This document shows positions 25,265-32,943 of a stretch of 42,675 nucleotides of DNA, in pieces. Source of the DNA: an uncultured Bacteroidales bacterium (lineage in GTDB: Bacteria > Bacteroidota > Bacteroidia > Bacteroidales > UBA932); NCBI GenBank assembly GCA_946187865.1, contig CAMHST010000022.1:1-42675 (forward strand). The letters are read 5' to 3'. The notes under the pieces are model-generated. The model saw only the letters and a list, made by a program, of their open reading frames with translations. It was not told the DNA's origin and did no database searches. The stretch's first letter is position 1. Every line of letters starts with the position of its first letter. Both the position numbers and the translations under genes were made by a program.

Positions 25265-26059
25265 TTACGGTTTTTCCAGGAGCCTCCAGCCGTCGCTTCC
25301 CAGCAGCAGCGTATCAAATCCCAACGGAACGCGGGCGTAAAGCGCCGCTACAGGATACCGGGACAGGCTGTTGCAATGGGAGCAGGAAGGCAGCGTGAGT
25401 TGGACGCCCTCCGTGCAAAGCAGGTAAAACCGGTCCCGGAGCCCATCGTAAGAGAGCGACATCGGCACGGCCTCCAGCATCCGCAGGGCACCGCCTTCCG
25501 AATAATCCAGGCTGCGTTCACTCCAGACAGTTCCCCCCGCAGAGACAAACGCTGCGGGGGTATTGTTTTTCCCCACGCCGGAGACCATCACGCTCCCTCC
25601 CCCGGCGGCTACGGCACAAAAGGCCATCTCTGGATAGAAGCCCTTGTAGAGGGCATTGAAATCCAGGACAGTCCACTGCCTGCCGTCCCGCGTGTGCAGG
25701 ATTTCTCCCGCATCCGTCACTGCCCACAGCACGGCGCCGTCGGCCGCCAAGGCACACAGGCGCCCTTTGGCAGGCGTTTCCTGCCGGGAAAGCAGTTCCC
25801 CTGAAGGGCTGATGGTGAGGAAGGCCGAGCCTGTCGTATCCAGGGCGGCAAGGGTGTCGTTCCAGAGAGCCAGTGCCGTGAGCGGGGTCTGCAGCGGGAA
25901 CGTGCGAACGACGTTACCCGCAGCATCCAGGCGGGCCAGACGCTCCCCCACGGCAATGAAACCGTCCTCCACGGCCACGGCCGCCCGGAAAGAATCCTGC
26001 CCCCATGCAGCCGGAAGCGCGCACAGGAGCAGGATGGCAGAAAGGATTTTCCGAATCAT
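25265..26059 (-). CDS. Secreted beta-propeller-like protein coupled to the GH3 gene
   Basis: A 264-aa protein with a signal peptide (ALPAAWGQ). The mature part is a series of short beta-prone repeats (EDGFIAVGERLARLD, ALWNDTLAALD, AADGAVLWAVTDAGEIL), as in WD/Kelch-type propellers but too divergent to assign. A CSHC motif lies near residue 230. Its ATG overlaps the GH3 stop in a TAATG junction, so it is translated from the same mRNA and probably has a linked role. Function unknown. Confidence 0.65.
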   Translation of the reverse strand: MIRKILSAILLLCALPAAWGQDSFRAAVAVEDGFIAVGERLARLDAAGNVVRTFPLQTPLTALALWNDTLAALDTTGSAFLTISPSGELLSRQETPAKGRLCALAADGAVLWAVTDAGEILHTRDGRQWTVLDFNALYKGFYPEMAFCAVAAGGGSVMVSGVGKNNTPAAFVSAGGTVWSERSLDYSEGGALRMLEAVPMSLSYDGLRDRFYLLCTEGVQLTLPSCSHCNSLSRYPVAALYARVPLGFDTLLLGSDGWRLLEKP

Positions 26060-29000
26060 TATTTGCTGGAACGGCTTACGATGCGGAACTCGTCAAAAGC
26101 CGCTTTCAGCGGAGCGGGTTCAGGCATGGGAGCGCCTCCCCTGCCGCCGAAATTGCGCATGAGGGCAGGCATGCTTCCGCCGCAGCAGAGCACACCGGCC
26201 TTCACGTCCTTGAGCAGGGCGCGCGCCTGCCCCATCTTCTCATATTTGCGGCCGTCCACGGAATACCAGGCCGTGTACAGGTCTCCCTCTTTGACCAGCC
26301 TCAGATACAGGACATTGTCGGCACCGACGATGCCTTCCATCGGCAGGGAGACCAGGGATTTCTGCGCACCGCTCTCTTCTACCAGCAGCTGGAGCTGGCC
26401 GGCGGAAGGTCCGGCGGCGGGACGGCGGAAGTTAAAGCTGGCGCTGTAAACGAACTTCACGAAGTTGTCGTCGCACTGATAGGCCACCAGTCCGGCATTC
26501 TGGGCCGGAGCGGCAGGTGCGGTGAAACAGGTAAGCTTGGTGTCGATCGTCCAGTCCGCGTTGGCCTCCTGGACAAAGATGTTGGGGGCGTCGTTGCCAG
26601 AGAGGGTGATATCCCCCTTCCCGGAAGTGAGCACCAGGGAGCCGGGACGCTCGGTGAGCGACCACAGGGCGGTGTCTTCCCGCACCGGCTTCCACTGCCC
26701 GCCCAGGACGGGCTTCTGGAAGGTGTCGGAGACGCTCTTGGTGCCGAAGTTCACGGTGAAGGTGCGGCTGTCGCCGGTGGCCTTGTCGGAGAGGGTGACA
26801 ACGGCGGTTCCGGGCACGGAGGCGGCCTGCTGCACGCAGACGTCGATGGAAGGGTCGGAGGCCACAGCCTCTACCTTAGGGGCTTTCCCGGCCTTCATCA
26901 CATAGCTGACCTGGTCGCTGGCGCCAAACTTCACAGCCTTTCCGCCCACTTTCAGGGAGGCCAGGGTGAGTTCGGGCATCACCTTCACGGCAAAACTGTC
27001 GGACAAAGTGACCCCGCCGGCGGTGACCGTACAGGTGATGGTGGCAACGCCCATGCGGAGGGCGGTGACGGTTCCGTCGGCCTCTACCCGGGCCACGGAC
27101 GGGTTATTGCTGGTCCAGATGGCCTTGAGGCCGTTTTCGAAGCTGTCGTCGTTCATGCAGGCCGAGAAGGAAGAGCGGGTCACATCCCCGATGCGGAGCA
27201 CGGTGGCGTCGGCCGACGCCCACACCGTCTTGAGCTTGCGGTCCAGGGTGCCGGAGAGGGTGGCGGTGACGCGGCCGCGGATATCGGCCGACGAAGCACC
27301 GATCTCGAACACATACCGGCCGGGGTCGTAGGTCATCCGGTCCTTGTCCATATCCCAGAACCAGAGGTCTGCGCAGTTGATGTCGATGGAGACGGTACGG
27401 GTCTGTCCGCGGGGAATGCTCACCCGCCGGAAGCCCTTCAGGCGCTTCAGGGGACGCTCCAGCGAAGCCGGACTGTCCGGGGTGGCCACATAGACCTGCA
27501 CCACCTCGTCGGCGCTGACAGCCCCCGTGTTGGTGACATCCACACTCACGGTGACTGCGTCGTTGGGGGTGATGGCACTCTTGCTGATCCGGAAGTTGCT
27601 GTATTCGAACGTGGTATAGCTGAGACCATAGCCGAAGGGATAAGACACTTCGCGATCGAAGTACCAAAGGGTGCGGCCCTGGGCGCCGGCGCTCTTGCGC
27701 AGGTTATAGTCCGTGATGGCGGGCAGGTCCTTCACGCTCTTGAACCAGGTGGCGTTGAGTTTGCCGCCCGGGGAGACTTCGCCGAAGAGGATGCGCGGAA
27801 TAGCCTCTCCCTGCGCCTGGCCGTTGTAGCCGGTCCAGAGGATGGAAGGGATGGAGGCAAGGTGGCAGAACTCTTCCACCTCCACGCAGCCCAGGGTCTG
27901 CATCACCACGATGGTGCGGGGGTTCTCGGCGGCCACGGCCTTGATTAGGGAGAGCTGGTTGCCAGGGAGCAGGAGGGTCAGGCGGTCGGCCTCTTCGGTG
28001 GCCGTATTTTCGTCGGTGCCCACGAAGACCACGGCGACGTCGGCCTCACGGGCGGCCTTGAGGGTGGCCTCGTCGATGGGGGCGTCCTGCGGGGCCTTGT
28101 ACACCAGATACACCGTCTGCGGGCCGTTGAAGCCCAGTTTGAGGGCGCTGGTCTTCATGGGCATGGAGGCGCCATAGACACCGCCCACACGGGCGCCGGA
28201 GGCCTTGGTGGCCTCTATCCGGCCGATCAGGTTGCCGTCCGGGCCGCCCACGCGGATCTCTACGATACCGCCTTCGGTGGGGATGTTCAGGCCTACGGTC
28301 AGGTTCTCGATATTGGTGATGTCCACATTGTCGTAGGCGGTCCAGGTGCCGTCGTCGATGGAGCGGACCTGCTCTTCCTCACCCATGCCGGAGCCCACGG
28401 TGATGCCCGCCGCTGCGGCCGTGTATTTGGTGGCGTCGTAGCGGGTTACGGTGCCGTCGGTCTTCTCCACCTCGAAGTAGGCGATATACAGGAGGTTGCT
28501 CTTGCTTTTGCTGTCTCCGCCGGTAGAAAGGGTGACATCCACGTCATAGCCCTTCTGCGCCAGATAGGCCTTGATGCCGGCGTAAGGGGAAATCATGGCC
28601 GATGCCTCCGGACGGCCGGAGTACGGTCCCAGTTCCACGTCGTCGGCCTGGGGGCCGATCAGGGCGATCTTTTTCAGGCTGGCGGGATCCAGCGGGAGGG
28701 TATGGCCTTCGTTCTTCAGCAGGACCATCGTGCGGACAGCCAGCTCGGCGGCCAGGGCACGGTTGGCGGCGGAACTCACGCGGGAGGGCTCGGTGAGGGT
28801 GTAAGGGACCATCTGGTCCGGGTCGAACTCGCCGGTGCGCATGCGTACGGTGAACATGTTGATCAGGGCGCGGTCGATGTCGGCCATGGGAAGGAGCCCC
28901 TTCTCGTAGGCGCTGATCGCGAAACGCTGGTAGATGCTGCCGCAGTCGGAATCTACGCCGGCCCTGAGGCCCAGGGCGGTGGCCTCTTCCCGGGTTTCGG

Positions 29001-29847
29001 CATAATAATGCCCGTTCCAGATGTCCTCGATGGCGGCGCAGTCACCGGTGACATAGCCTTTCATGCCGTAGGTCCGGCGGGCCAGGGTGTCCAGGTAGAA
29101 GGTGCTGGCCGACGTGGGCACATGGTTCACGGCGTTGTAGGAAGACATGATGGAAGGGAGTTTCTCGTCTTCGATGAGCCGCTTGTACGGATACAGGTAG
29201 AATTCCCGCATGTCCCGGCTGTCCATGTTGGAGCTGGACACGTGGCGGTCGAATTCGGAGTTGTTGGCGAAGTAATGCTTGGCCGTGGGGACGGCCTTGA
29301 GATACTTGGGGTCCGAGCCCATCAGGCCGCGCACAAAGCCGCGGGCCATCTCCGCCGCCAGGAAAGGATCTTCACCGTAGGACTCGCCGGTGCGTCCCCA
29401 GCGCGGGTCGCGCACCGGTTCCACCACCGGCGACCAGAAGGTGAGGCCCTTGGTTCCGGTCTGGTAAATGGCGCGGGCCTCGTCCGCGATGGCCCCTGCC
29501 ATACGCTCTGTCAGGGCGGGGTCCCAGGTGGAGCCCAGGGCCACGCTGTTGGGGAAGGAAGTGGGTCCCAGCAGGCCTACGGAAGGGTTGGCGCCCGTGA
29601 GCACCCCGTGCAGGGCCTCGCTCCAGACATTGTAGCCTTTCACGCCCAGACGGGGAACGGCGGCCATGTTGTTGCCCAGCAGGGCCTGCTTCTCCTCCAG
29701 GGTGAGGCGGGATACCAGGTCCGTAGCGCGCTCCTCGAAGGAATACGCCGTGTTCAGGTAGATGGGGGTCTGGTCCTCCTGGGCCAGCGCCGCGGCAGAG
29801 AGAGAGAGCAGCGCCGCGGTAAAGAAGAATTTACGGAAACAGTTCAT
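26059..29847 (-). CDS. Large secreted GH3 glycosidase (beta-xylosidase type) with C-terminal binding domains
   Basis: A 1262-aa protein with a signal peptide (AAALAQ, about 23). GH3 N-domain 30-350 carries KHYFANNSEFDRH (190-202) and nucleophile Asp269 in YVTGDCAAIEDIW, closer to xylosidase/arabinosidase than glucosidase GH3s. The GH3 C-domain (about 370-740) is split by a CBM6-like insert (453-585; GGIVEIRVGGPDGNLIGRI). An FnIII domain (748-855), a Big2-like repeat (about 870-965; WTSNNPSVARVEADGTVTAL), a second Ig-like stretch and a jelly-roll tail (about 1040-1258), like the C2 domain of GH43 xylosidases, follow. Ordinary GH3 enzymes are 750-870 aa. It should remove terminal xylose or glucose from plant oligosaccharides. 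Confidence 0.88.
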   Translation of the reverse strand: MNCFRKFFFTAALLSLSAAALAQEDQTPIYLNTAYSFEERATDLVSRLTLEEKQALLGNNMAAVPRLGVKGYNVWSEALHGVLTGANPSVGLLGPTSFPNSVALGSTWDPALTERMAGAIADEARAIYQTGTKGLTFWSPVVEPVRDPRWGRTGESYGEDPFLAAEMARGFVRGLMGSDPKYLKAVPTAKHYFANNSEFDRHVSSSNMDSRDMREFYLYPYKRLIEDEKLPSIMSSYNAVNHVPTSASTFYLDTLARRTYGMKGYVTGDCAAIEDIWNGHYYAETREEATALGLRAGVDSDCGSIYQRFAISAYEKGLLPMADIDRALINMFTVRMRTGEFDPDQMVPYTLTEPSRVSSAANRALAAELAVRTMVLLKNEGHTLPLDPASLKKIALIGPQADDVELGPYSGRPEASAMISPYAGIKAYLAQKGYDVDVTLSTGGDSKSKSNLLYIAYFEVEKTDGTVTRYDATKYTAAAAGITVGSGMGEEEQVRSIDDGTWTAYDNVDITNIENLTVGLNIPTEGGIVEIRVGGPDGNLIGRIEATKASGARVGGVYGASMPMKTSALKLGFNGPQTVYLVYKAPQDAPIDEATLKAAREADVAVVFVGTDENTATEEADRLTLLLPGNQLSLIKAVAAENPRTIVVMQTLGCVEVEEFCHLASIPSILWTGYNGQAQGEAIPRILFGEVSPGGKLNATWFKSVKDLPAITDYNLRKSAGAQGRTLWYFDREVSYPFGYGLSYTTFEYSNFRISKSAITPNDAVTVSVDVTNTGAVSADEVVQVYVATPDSPASLERPLKRLKGFRRVSIPRGQTRTVSIDINCADLWFWDMDKDRMTYDPGRYVFEIGASSADIRGRVTATLSGTLDRKLKTVWASADATVLRIGDVTRSSFSACMNDDSFENGLKAIWTSNNPSVARVEADGTVTALRMGVATITCTVTAGGVTLSDSFAVKVMPELTLASLKVGGKAVKFGASDQVSYVMKAGKAPKVEAVASDPSIDVCVQQAASVPGTAVVTLSDKATGDSRTFTVNFGTKSVSDTFQKPVLGGQWKPVREDTALWSLTERPGSLVLTSGKGDITLSGNDAPNIFVQEANADWTIDTKLTCFTAPAAPAQNAGLVAYQCDDNFVKFVYSASFNFRRPAAGPSAGQLQLLVEESGAQKSLVSLPMEGIVGADNVLYLRLVKEGDLYTAWYSVDGRKYEKMGQARALLKDVKAGVLCCGGSMPALMRNFGGRGGAPMPEPAPLKAAFDEFRIVSRSSK

Positions 29848-29872
29848 ATGGGTTTAGTGTCAGTGTCTGTCT

Positions 29873-29904
29873 CAAATGTACACAAAAAAAAGGAATCGGC
29901 CAAA
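29873..29904 (-). promoter_or_regulatory. Promoter of the GH3 gene
   Basis: The minus strand has TTTG (29901-29904), a 20-base spacer and TACATTTG (29873-29880), a full consensus. The -33 box lies inside the terminator hairpin of the upstream dipeptidase gene. Confidence 0.65.
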
Positions 29905-29923
29905 TGCATGCTGCACGGCCGAT
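29884..29923 (-). terminator. Terminator of the VanX-type dipeptidase gene
   Basis: On the minus strand ATCGGCC and GGCCGAT (arms 29917-29923 and 29895-29901, with an inner TGCA/TGCA pairing) precede a T-rich tail. It overlaps the -33 region of the GH3 promoter. Confidence 0.6.
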
Positions 29924-29968
29924 GGCGGAATGACACAATATCTAAAATCTTTGCCCGAAAAACGAGAT

Positions 29969-30730
29969 TCAGTCCAGTTGCTTCACCGGGAAAGTAAAGT
30001 AGGTGTCCGGGTAGGGCTCTTCCCGCAGAGTGAAGTGCCACCATTCGCTGCTCAGAGGCTTGAAGCCGTGGGCGAGCATAGCCTCGCGGAGGATCATGCG
30101 ATTGGCGAACTGCTCTGCGGTGATGCTGCGGCCGGCGGGGCTGGCGCTGCCATCGCCCGTATATTCCCCCGTTTCCGGGTTTCCGCAAAAGTCCGGATGG
30201 CTTTCCGGGCCGAACCAGTCGAAGGTGCCGCCCATGTCCACCTCTTTCTCTGTACGCATGTCGAAGAGGGTCAGGTCCACGGTGGAACCCCGCGTGTGGC
30301 CGCTGTACTCCATGATGTACTCCTGCTCAAAGAGGACGCTTTTGTCCAGGTCCGGATAGAAATAGGGCTTCATCTGGGTGGCTTGCAAATCGGCCGCCCA
30401 GCGGACAAAATGGTCCACAGCCTTCTGGGGCCTGTAGGCGTCGTAAATCTTGAGCCTGTACCCCTTGGCTTTTACGTCGTCACTCACCGCCCTGAGGGCG
30501 GCGCCGGCTTCCTTGGTGATCAGGGCGGTGGGCTGCAGGTAGCCGTCTATGCGCTCCCCCACGAAATTATACGTGCCGAAATAGCGGATTTCCAGGATAG
30601 CGTCCGGGACGGCCGTGGAGAGCGTGACAAAGCCGGAGCTGTCTTCCCGGGGCTCCGCCGCCTTTTTATTCTGGCAGGCCGACATGCCCAGTACGGCACA
30701 CAGTAACAGGAGAGAAATGTGCTTTTTCAT
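29969..30730 (-). CDS. ddpX: D-alanyl-D-alanine dipeptidase (VanX/DdpX family) lipoprotein
   Basis: A 253-aa protein with a lipoprotein signal (LGMSAC, Cys19). The zinc and catalytic residues of the VanX family are all visible: Arg100 in DAYRP, His145 and Asp152 in SGHTRGSTVD, and Glu229 and His232 in SEWWHF. The family hydrolyses D-Ala-D-Ala. A lipid anchor places it in the periplasm, so peptidoglycan-derived dipeptide scavenging is more likely than vancomycin resistance, which needs a cytosolic VanX with VanH and VanA; neither gene is present. It has its own promoter and terminator. Confidence 0.88.
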   Translation of the reverse strand: MKKHISLLLLCAVLGMSACQNKKAAEPREDSSGFVTLSTAVPDAILEIRYFGTYNFVGERIDGYLQPTALITKEAGAALRAVSDDVKAKGYRLKIYDAYRPQKAVDHFVRWAADLQATQMKPYFYPDLDKSVLFEQEYIMEYSGHTRGSTVDLTLFDMRTEKEVDMGGTFDWFGPESHPDFCGNPETGEYTGDGSASPAGRSITAEQFANRMILREAMLAHGFKPLSSEWWHFTLREEPYPDTYFTFPVKQLD

Positions 30731-30757
30731 CTGTATGACATATTACTTTACTGATTG

Positions 30758-30787
30758 CAAAAATAAGCATATTGTCAGAAATGCAAA
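30758..30787 (-). promoter_or_regulatory. Promoter of the VanX-type dipeptidase gene
   Basis: The minus strand has TTTG (30784-30787), an 18-base spacer and TATTTTTG (30758-30765), about 28 bases upstream of the ATG. Confidence 0.5.
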
Positions 30788-30851
30788 GGAACGGGATGGA
30801 TTTTTTCGGGATTTTCCGTAAATTCGCGTTACCGTTTTAATGCGAAAAGAT

Positions 30852-31301
30852 ATGACACTCGAAGAACAAATTCAGCTTTCCATCAAGGAAGCCATGAAAG
30901 CGAAAGATACCGTTGCCATGAACGCCACCCGCGCCATCAAGGGAGAGATTCTCCTTTTCAAGACCAGCGAGGGCGGCTCCAAGGAAGTCACAGACGGGGA
31001 TATTCTCAAGATGATCCAGAAACTGGTCAAGCAGCGCAAGGAAGCGGCCGAGCAATTCGTGGCCGCCGGGCGCCAGGAACTGGCCGACAACGAACTGGCA
31101 GAGGCCGCCGTCATGGAGAAGTACCTTCCCAAACAGCTCTCCCCCGAAGAGGTCAAAGCCAAAGTCCAGGAAATCATCGCCCAGGTGGGCGCCACCTCCA
31201 TCAAGGACATGGGCAAGGTGATGGGCGCCGCCAACAAGGCGCTGGCCGGCCTCTCCGACGGCCGCACCATCTCCGGCATCGTGAAGGAGCTGCTGGGCTA
31301 A
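30852..31301 (+). CDS. yqeY: GatB/YqeY domain protein
   Basis: A 149-aa soluble helical protein of the YqeY family (LEEQIQLSIKEAMKAKD near the N-terminus; VMEKYLPKQLSPEE; KDMGKVMGAANKAL; DGRTISGIVKELL), related to the tail domain of the amidotransferase GatB and thought to bind tRNA. The ATG at 30852 (MTLEEQ) matches the family start; an ATG at 30840 would add four residues. A poor -7 box (TAAATTCG, 30819-30826) would put the transcript start just before 30840, which also favours the downstream ATG. Confidence 0.88.
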   Translation: MTLEEQIQLSIKEAMKAKDTVAMNATRAIKGEILLFKTSEGGSKEVTDGDILKMIQKLVKQRKEAAEQFVAAGRQELADNELAEAAVMEKYLPKQLSPEEVKAKVQEIIAQVGATSIKDMGKVMGAANKALAGLSDGRTISGIVKELLG

Positions 31302-31823
31302 AAGAGCCATCGGCCTGCACTGGGTGGCCTTTGGGGGGCAGGGAATGTGCACCGTAACTGTCGGCTCAAAAGAATCCCCCCTTCAGCAGGTAATCAACTG
31401 TAAGTCAAACCCTTCCGCTTTTATTGGTGCAATTTTATTTGCACCAATAAGCACGGAATCTATTGACTGTCAGACGCTTATGTGCCGCAGTCACATGAGG
31501 ACACCAGCGCGTGCAATATAGAGGTTCATTGCCCGGCTGAATCTCTCTCTTCGGCTTGTGCATTCTAAGATTAAATTGCCTGGCAAGTCCCTGCCGAAGG
31601 CCGGTAGTTTAAACAGACATGCCCCAGATCTTCTGATTAATGTGCCTAGCATCTACTCACCTACTTTGCTCCATTTCACGCCAACCTCACTAGGGTGCAC
31701 TTCCAGGTGCACCCTACAGGGGAGTCAAGCCGATTAGGACACACTTCCACGTGCACCCTACGGCCCCTCCCCGTTGCGATTTAGGCAGATTCTTCGTAGC
31801 TTTGCAACCCCAAAACATACGCG
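31302..31823. repeat. Intergenic region with GTGCACC palindromes and tandem hairpin units
   Basis: No gene is credible in these 522 bases. They hold a perfect 12-bp palindrome with a 6-base loop (31421-31432/31439-31450; core GGTGCAA). A perfect 10-bp hairpin at 31691-31700/31707-31716 (TAGGGTGCAC, loop ttccag) has a degenerate second copy 44 bases later at 31735-31760 with the same loop length. Further GTGCACC cores occur near 31346. The recurring core suggests a REP-like family or binding sites. A complete promoter for the next gene lies at the right end. Confidence 0.6.
31774..31804 (+). promoter_or_regulatory. Promoter of the LD-carboxypeptidase / polymerase pair
   Basis: TTG (31774-31776), a 20-base spacer and TAGCTTTG (31797-31804) precede the ATG by 19 bases. 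Confidence 0.65.
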
Positions 31824-32930
31824 ATGATTAAGACCATAAAAGCTGCGGTTGCCGCCCTTCTCCTGATTCCGGCACTGCTATCCTGCACCAAAGACCAGCC
31901 TGTTCAACCCGCCCATACGCTTAACTGCCAACAGCCGGCATTCTTGAAAGCCGGAGACAAGGTCGCCCTCATCTCCCCGTCATACTTTACGCCGATGGAG
32001 AACGTGACCAAGACGGCCGATGTGCTCCGGGGCTGGGGCTTCGAGCCGGTTATCGGCCCGAACGTGGGCAAGATCGAGGCCGGAAAATATGCCGGGACGG
32101 TACAGGAACGCATCTCCGACATCCTCTGGGCCTTCCGCGACCCCGAAATCAAGGCCATCATCTGCAACCGGGGCGGTTACGGGACCATCCAGCTTGTGGA
32201 CCAGATCTCCCTGACGGAGTTTTCCCGGAATCCCAAATGGCTGGTAGGTTTCAGCGACATCACCACACTCCACGAAATGCTTTCCTGCGCCGGTGTAATG
32301 AGCATCCAGGGGACGATGAGCTCGTTCCTCGCCGCCGGCGGCACAGACATCAGCAGCACCCTGGTGCGAGACCTCCTGAAAGGACAGGTCCCGCGCTATG
32401 AGCTCCCCGCCCATCCGCAGAACATCACGGGCAGTGCCAGCGGCACCCTGGTGGGCGGCAATCTCATGACATTCGCGCCCGTGGTTGGGAGCAGCGCAGA
32501 CGCCACCGCCTACGACGACATCATCCTGTTCATCGAAGAAGTGGAGGAATCCATGCACAATATCGACCGCCAGGTGAACATGCTCCTGAAAACCGGCGTC
32601 CTGGCCAGGTGCAAAGGCGTTATCCTGGGCGAATTCACCGACTGCGGGAAGGAACTGGATTACCAGAGCGTAGAAGCCATGCTTCGGCCCTACTTCGCGC
32701 AGTTCGGCATTCCCGTCCTGTGCGGGTTCCCGGGCGGCCACGACGACGTGAACCTCCCGCTGGTGATGGGCGCCCGCGTCACCATGGATGTGCGGCAGGA
32801 CGGCGCCACCCTGAGCTTTAATATCGACGGCACCCAGACACCCGTATCCACCGGCTCCGCAGTGACCAAATCCACTCCTACAAGTCTGCAGCGGAGGCTG
32901 TTCCTGTCTGGCAAAGCGCTGGCGGAATAG
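31824..32930 (+). CDS. LD-carboxypeptidase (peptidase S66) lipoprotein
   Basis: A 368-aa protein with a lipoprotein signal (PALLSC, Cys21). The S66 catalytic triad is recognisable: Ser144 in VGFSDITTLH, Glu238 in LFIEEVEES and His306 in FPGGHDDVN, with the NRGGYG turn (115-120). The family removes the terminal D-Ala from murein tetrapeptides during recycling (LdcA) or cleaves microcin-type amides (MccF). LdcA is cytosolic in E. coli, so the lipid anchor implies a periplasmic step here. The polymerase gene starts 13 bases after its stop. Confidence 0.87.
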   Translation: MIKTIKAAVAALLLIPALLSCTKDQPVQPAHTLNCQQPAFLKAGDKVALISPSYFTPMENVTKTADVLRGWGFEPVIGPNVGKIEAGKYAGTVQERISDILWAFRDPEIKAIICNRGGYGTIQLVDQISLTEFSRNPKWLVGFSDITTLHEMLSCAGVMSIQGTMSSFLAAGGTDISSTLVRDLLKGQVPRYELPAHPQNITGSASGTLVGGNLMTFAPVVGSSADATAYDDIILFIEEVEESMHNIDRQVNMLLKTGVLARCKGVILGEFTDCGKELDYQSVEAMLRPYFAQFGIPVLCGFPGGHDDVNLPLVMGARVTMDVRQDGATLSFNIDGTQTPVSTGSAVTKSTPTSLQRRLFLSGKALAE

Positions 32931-32943
32931 CCGATGCATCCCT

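Noticed and set aside
26005..27948. 647-codon plus-strand frame antisense to GH3
   Set aside because: Shadow of the GH3 gene; Gly/His/Val-rich with no motif.
29969..30730. Vancomycin-resistance interpretation of the VanX-type gene
   Set aside because: The protein is a lipoprotein and vanH/vanA/vanRS are absent; a periplasmic dipeptide-scavenging role is simpler.
31324..31521. 65-codon plus-strand frame starting with GTG
   Set aside because: Runs through the palindromic repeat, has no promoter or protein-like composition.
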